61,233 bases of DNA. It comes from Candidatus Odyssella sp. (GTDB lineage: Bacteria; Pseudomonadota; Alphaproteobacteria; Paracaedibacterales; CAITNM01). Location of the stretch: NCBI GenBank assembly GCA_020726185.1, contig DYTB01000006.1, positions 1-61,233 of the forward strand. The letters run 5' to 3'. Numbering within the stretch: the stretch's first letter is position 1; each line of letters opens with the position of its first letter. The position numbers and the translations under genes were made by a program. The notes beneath the pieces were generated by a model. The model was not told the origin of the DNA. It saw only the letters and a program-made list of their open reading frames with translations, and did no database searches. Shown piece after piece: positions 59,998 to 61,233 of this stretch.

Positions 59998-61176
59998 TTA
60001 TGAACGGTATTGTTGCAGCAAATTTTCGCTTTCTTCTTTAACTTCATAGACAGATCGGCCTACTGCTGCAGCTATATTATTATAAGACCAGCCTGCATTA
60101 AGGTACTTTTCAATATTTTTTTTCTGTTGTTGGGTTAGTTCAGTACGCCTTCTTTGGGATGGCCTAGTAACTTCATCGTCTCGTTCTGTACCTTCTTCTA
60201 CAAAATCATCTGCGGCAACAGCAGCTGATGATCCTGAAACCATAACTACACTAGAAGCACCACTGCCATTAGCAGAAGCAGAAGCCGCAGGAAGAAGAAG
60301 AGAAATAACTGGAGATGCAGGAACACCTGCACCACTCAATGCAGATTCTATAACATTCTTGGTTCTTACTGCTCTTGCTTTTTCCCCAACATTCACGTAC
60401 GGAACTGGAGCTGCTGAACTACCTATTCCTGTATCATCTGTAAGAGTTTGCGCAGACGCCCTATTTGGTGATCCAATCTCGTTAGAATGTTCTCTACTTC
60501 TTGGCGTAACCTCAAAGTACTTATTAATAGTATCTCTAGCAAAAAATAAATCATCTACCCTATTACCGCTGAAAGAATACCCACAAACCGATACTAATTG
60601 AGCCATTTCTATAAAGCGTACTTTTACGCCGATTCCAGACATAACGCTGTTTAACAAGTCGAACATTTCTAGTCGTTGTACTTGTGCAGGATCTGCTGCA
60701 TTATATGCATCAATAGTTCTATCACCAGTCATTCGAGATTCAAGACTGAGACGCATTAAGCGTGCTTTTGCCACAGTTAGGTTTCGACGTGAAGCATCAG
60801 TAAGCTCACCACCAAGCGCACTATTAGTATGCCTCAGCAGACTTTCAAAAGTGCAATCAGGAACATCTATCCTTACGTCTCTCATTACGTCACTTGCACT
60901 TCTACTCCAACCCGCGAATTTCACAAGGGATCTCAGTATATGAACAAAGTCATATCTAGAGGTCAGTCGCTGAAATAGATAACGAAAAGCCCTTCGATAA
61001 CCAGTATTCTCCTGATCAGTTGTCATTTCACGAAGAGCATCATGACCAAACGATAGCTTTTTATCTACGACTTGCTGACAGTGATGAATCATTCTGCGCT
61101 CTTCGCGTCCAACATCCCCAACAGCTCCATAAATTTTTAATGTTAAGCAAAATATAAAAATAGTTTTTAATATCAT
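59998..61176 (-). CDS. Exported protein of unknown family ending in a helix-turn-helix-like segment
   Basis: No family recognised. ATG 61176 gives the signal peptide MILKTIFIFCLTLKIYGAVG; GTG 61188 is an in-frame alternative. About 200 helical residues (contains HDALREMTTDQENTGYRRAF) are followed by a Ser/Ala/Val-rich linker (about residues 225-325). A basic patch (RPSQRRRTELTQQQKKNI) leads into YLNAGWSYNNIAAAVGRSVYEVKEE cut here at YLNAGWSYNNIAAAVGRS, a helix-turn-helix-like end. A leader plus a DNA-binding-like tail is unusual. The linker and restricted distribution suggest a host-directed protein; that is inference. Confidence 0.65.
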   Translation of the reverse strand: MILKTIFIFCLTLKIYGAVGDVGREERRMIHHCQQVVDKKLSFGHDALREMTTDQENTGYRRAFRYLFQRLTSRYDFVHILRSLVKFAGWSRSASDVMRDVRIDVPDCTFESLLRHTNSALGGELTDASRRNLTVAKARLMRLSLESRMTGDRTIDAYNAADPAQVQRLEMFDLLNSVMSGIGVKVRFIEMAQLVSVCGYSFSGNRVDDLFFARDTINKYFEVTPRSREHSNEIGSPNRASAQTLTDDTGIGSSAAPVPYVNVGEKARAVRTKNVIESALSGAGVPASPVISLLLPAASASANGSGASSVVMVSGSSAAVAADDFVEEGTERDDEVTRPSQRRRTELTQQQKKNIEKYLNAGWSYNNIAAAVGRSVYEVKEESENLLQQYRS

Positions 61177-61233
61177 TATTGGAGACACTTAACTAAAGAA
61201 CGATAAGAAGGGTTTGAGTAGTTTTTCAAGATT

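Overview
The window is an AT-rich stretch of an alphaproteobacterial chromosome, probably from an obligate or facultative intracellular lineage of the Holosporales/Paracaedibacter kind. The order is inferred from gene content, not shown by a marker tree. Alphaproteobacterial signs are the NDUFA12-type complex I protein, the class IIA HAD protein next to a Cache-cyclase, RpoH, a DksA with one remaining finger cysteine, a DUF6314 protein, and a CtrA-type box. Host-association signs are type VI secretion genes (vgrG, tssF, tssG), a patatin-like phospholipase, a predicted secreted OTU-like cysteine protease, many lineage-restricted proteins with signal peptides, and several freshly broken genes. 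No stretch above about 300 bases lacks a gene. The longest gaps (2881-2945, 42629-42851, 49335-49506, 52039-52210, 55471-55720) show no RNA gene I can recognise.

Layout. 1-2880 (minus): an EmrAB-type efflux pair with emrA cut by an in-frame amber codon, preceded by an flhF-like GTPase gene whose second codon is a stop. 2946-6392 (plus): NDUFA12-like protein, RluD-type pseudouridine synthase, a secreted acidic repeat protein, YraN and a BON-domain lipoprotein. 6406-10116 (minus): AmpG-like permease, tRNA-Ser(UGA) and a Cache-HAMP adenylate cyclase with a ten-G tract. 10257-14120: HAD hydrolase, then a cyclic-nucleotide-binding-domain/DASS transporter with a periplasmic binding protein. 14137-19766 (minus): rpoH and a compact cytochrome bd operon, cydP-cydA-cydB-cydX-atm1. 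19905-24453: a frameshifted secreted protein, an aromatic amino acid permease, DUF6314, a small secreted protein and a LOG protein.

24577-37302 is the most accessory-looking part. It holds vgrG with a MORN/YwqK-repeat partner 2 bp downstream, lepB, a patatin, tsaD and a Bcr/CflA transporter. These are followed by the 804-residue OTU-like protein immediately upstream of tssF-tssG. VgrG is the spike tip and TssF/TssG are baseplate wedge subunits, so the window carries part of a T6SS plus candidate cargo. The remaining T6SS genes must lie elsewhere.

37425-54000 is mostly housekeeping: rsmA, an M24 aminopeptidase, dksA, an M23 endopeptidase, dnaB, lon, clpX, rnc, a broken alanine dehydrogenase gene, rdgB, ddl and ftsQ. 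54057-61176 holds two tiny exported proteins, a class II aldolase, a PAP2 phosphatase, dusB-fis, rsmD damaged by a perfect 169-bp tandem duplication, an HtrA-like protease, rpmG and a secreted protein ending in a helix-turn-helix-like segment.

Recent, independent lesions in emrA, flhF, the 19.9-kb gene, ald and rsmD indicate ongoing gene decay or, less interestingly, assembly errors. The best candidates for new biology are the split OTU-like protein beside tssFG, the VgrG-MORN pair, the cyclase/CNBD-transporter neighbourhood, and the short Fis protein that looks like a freed NtrC C-terminus.
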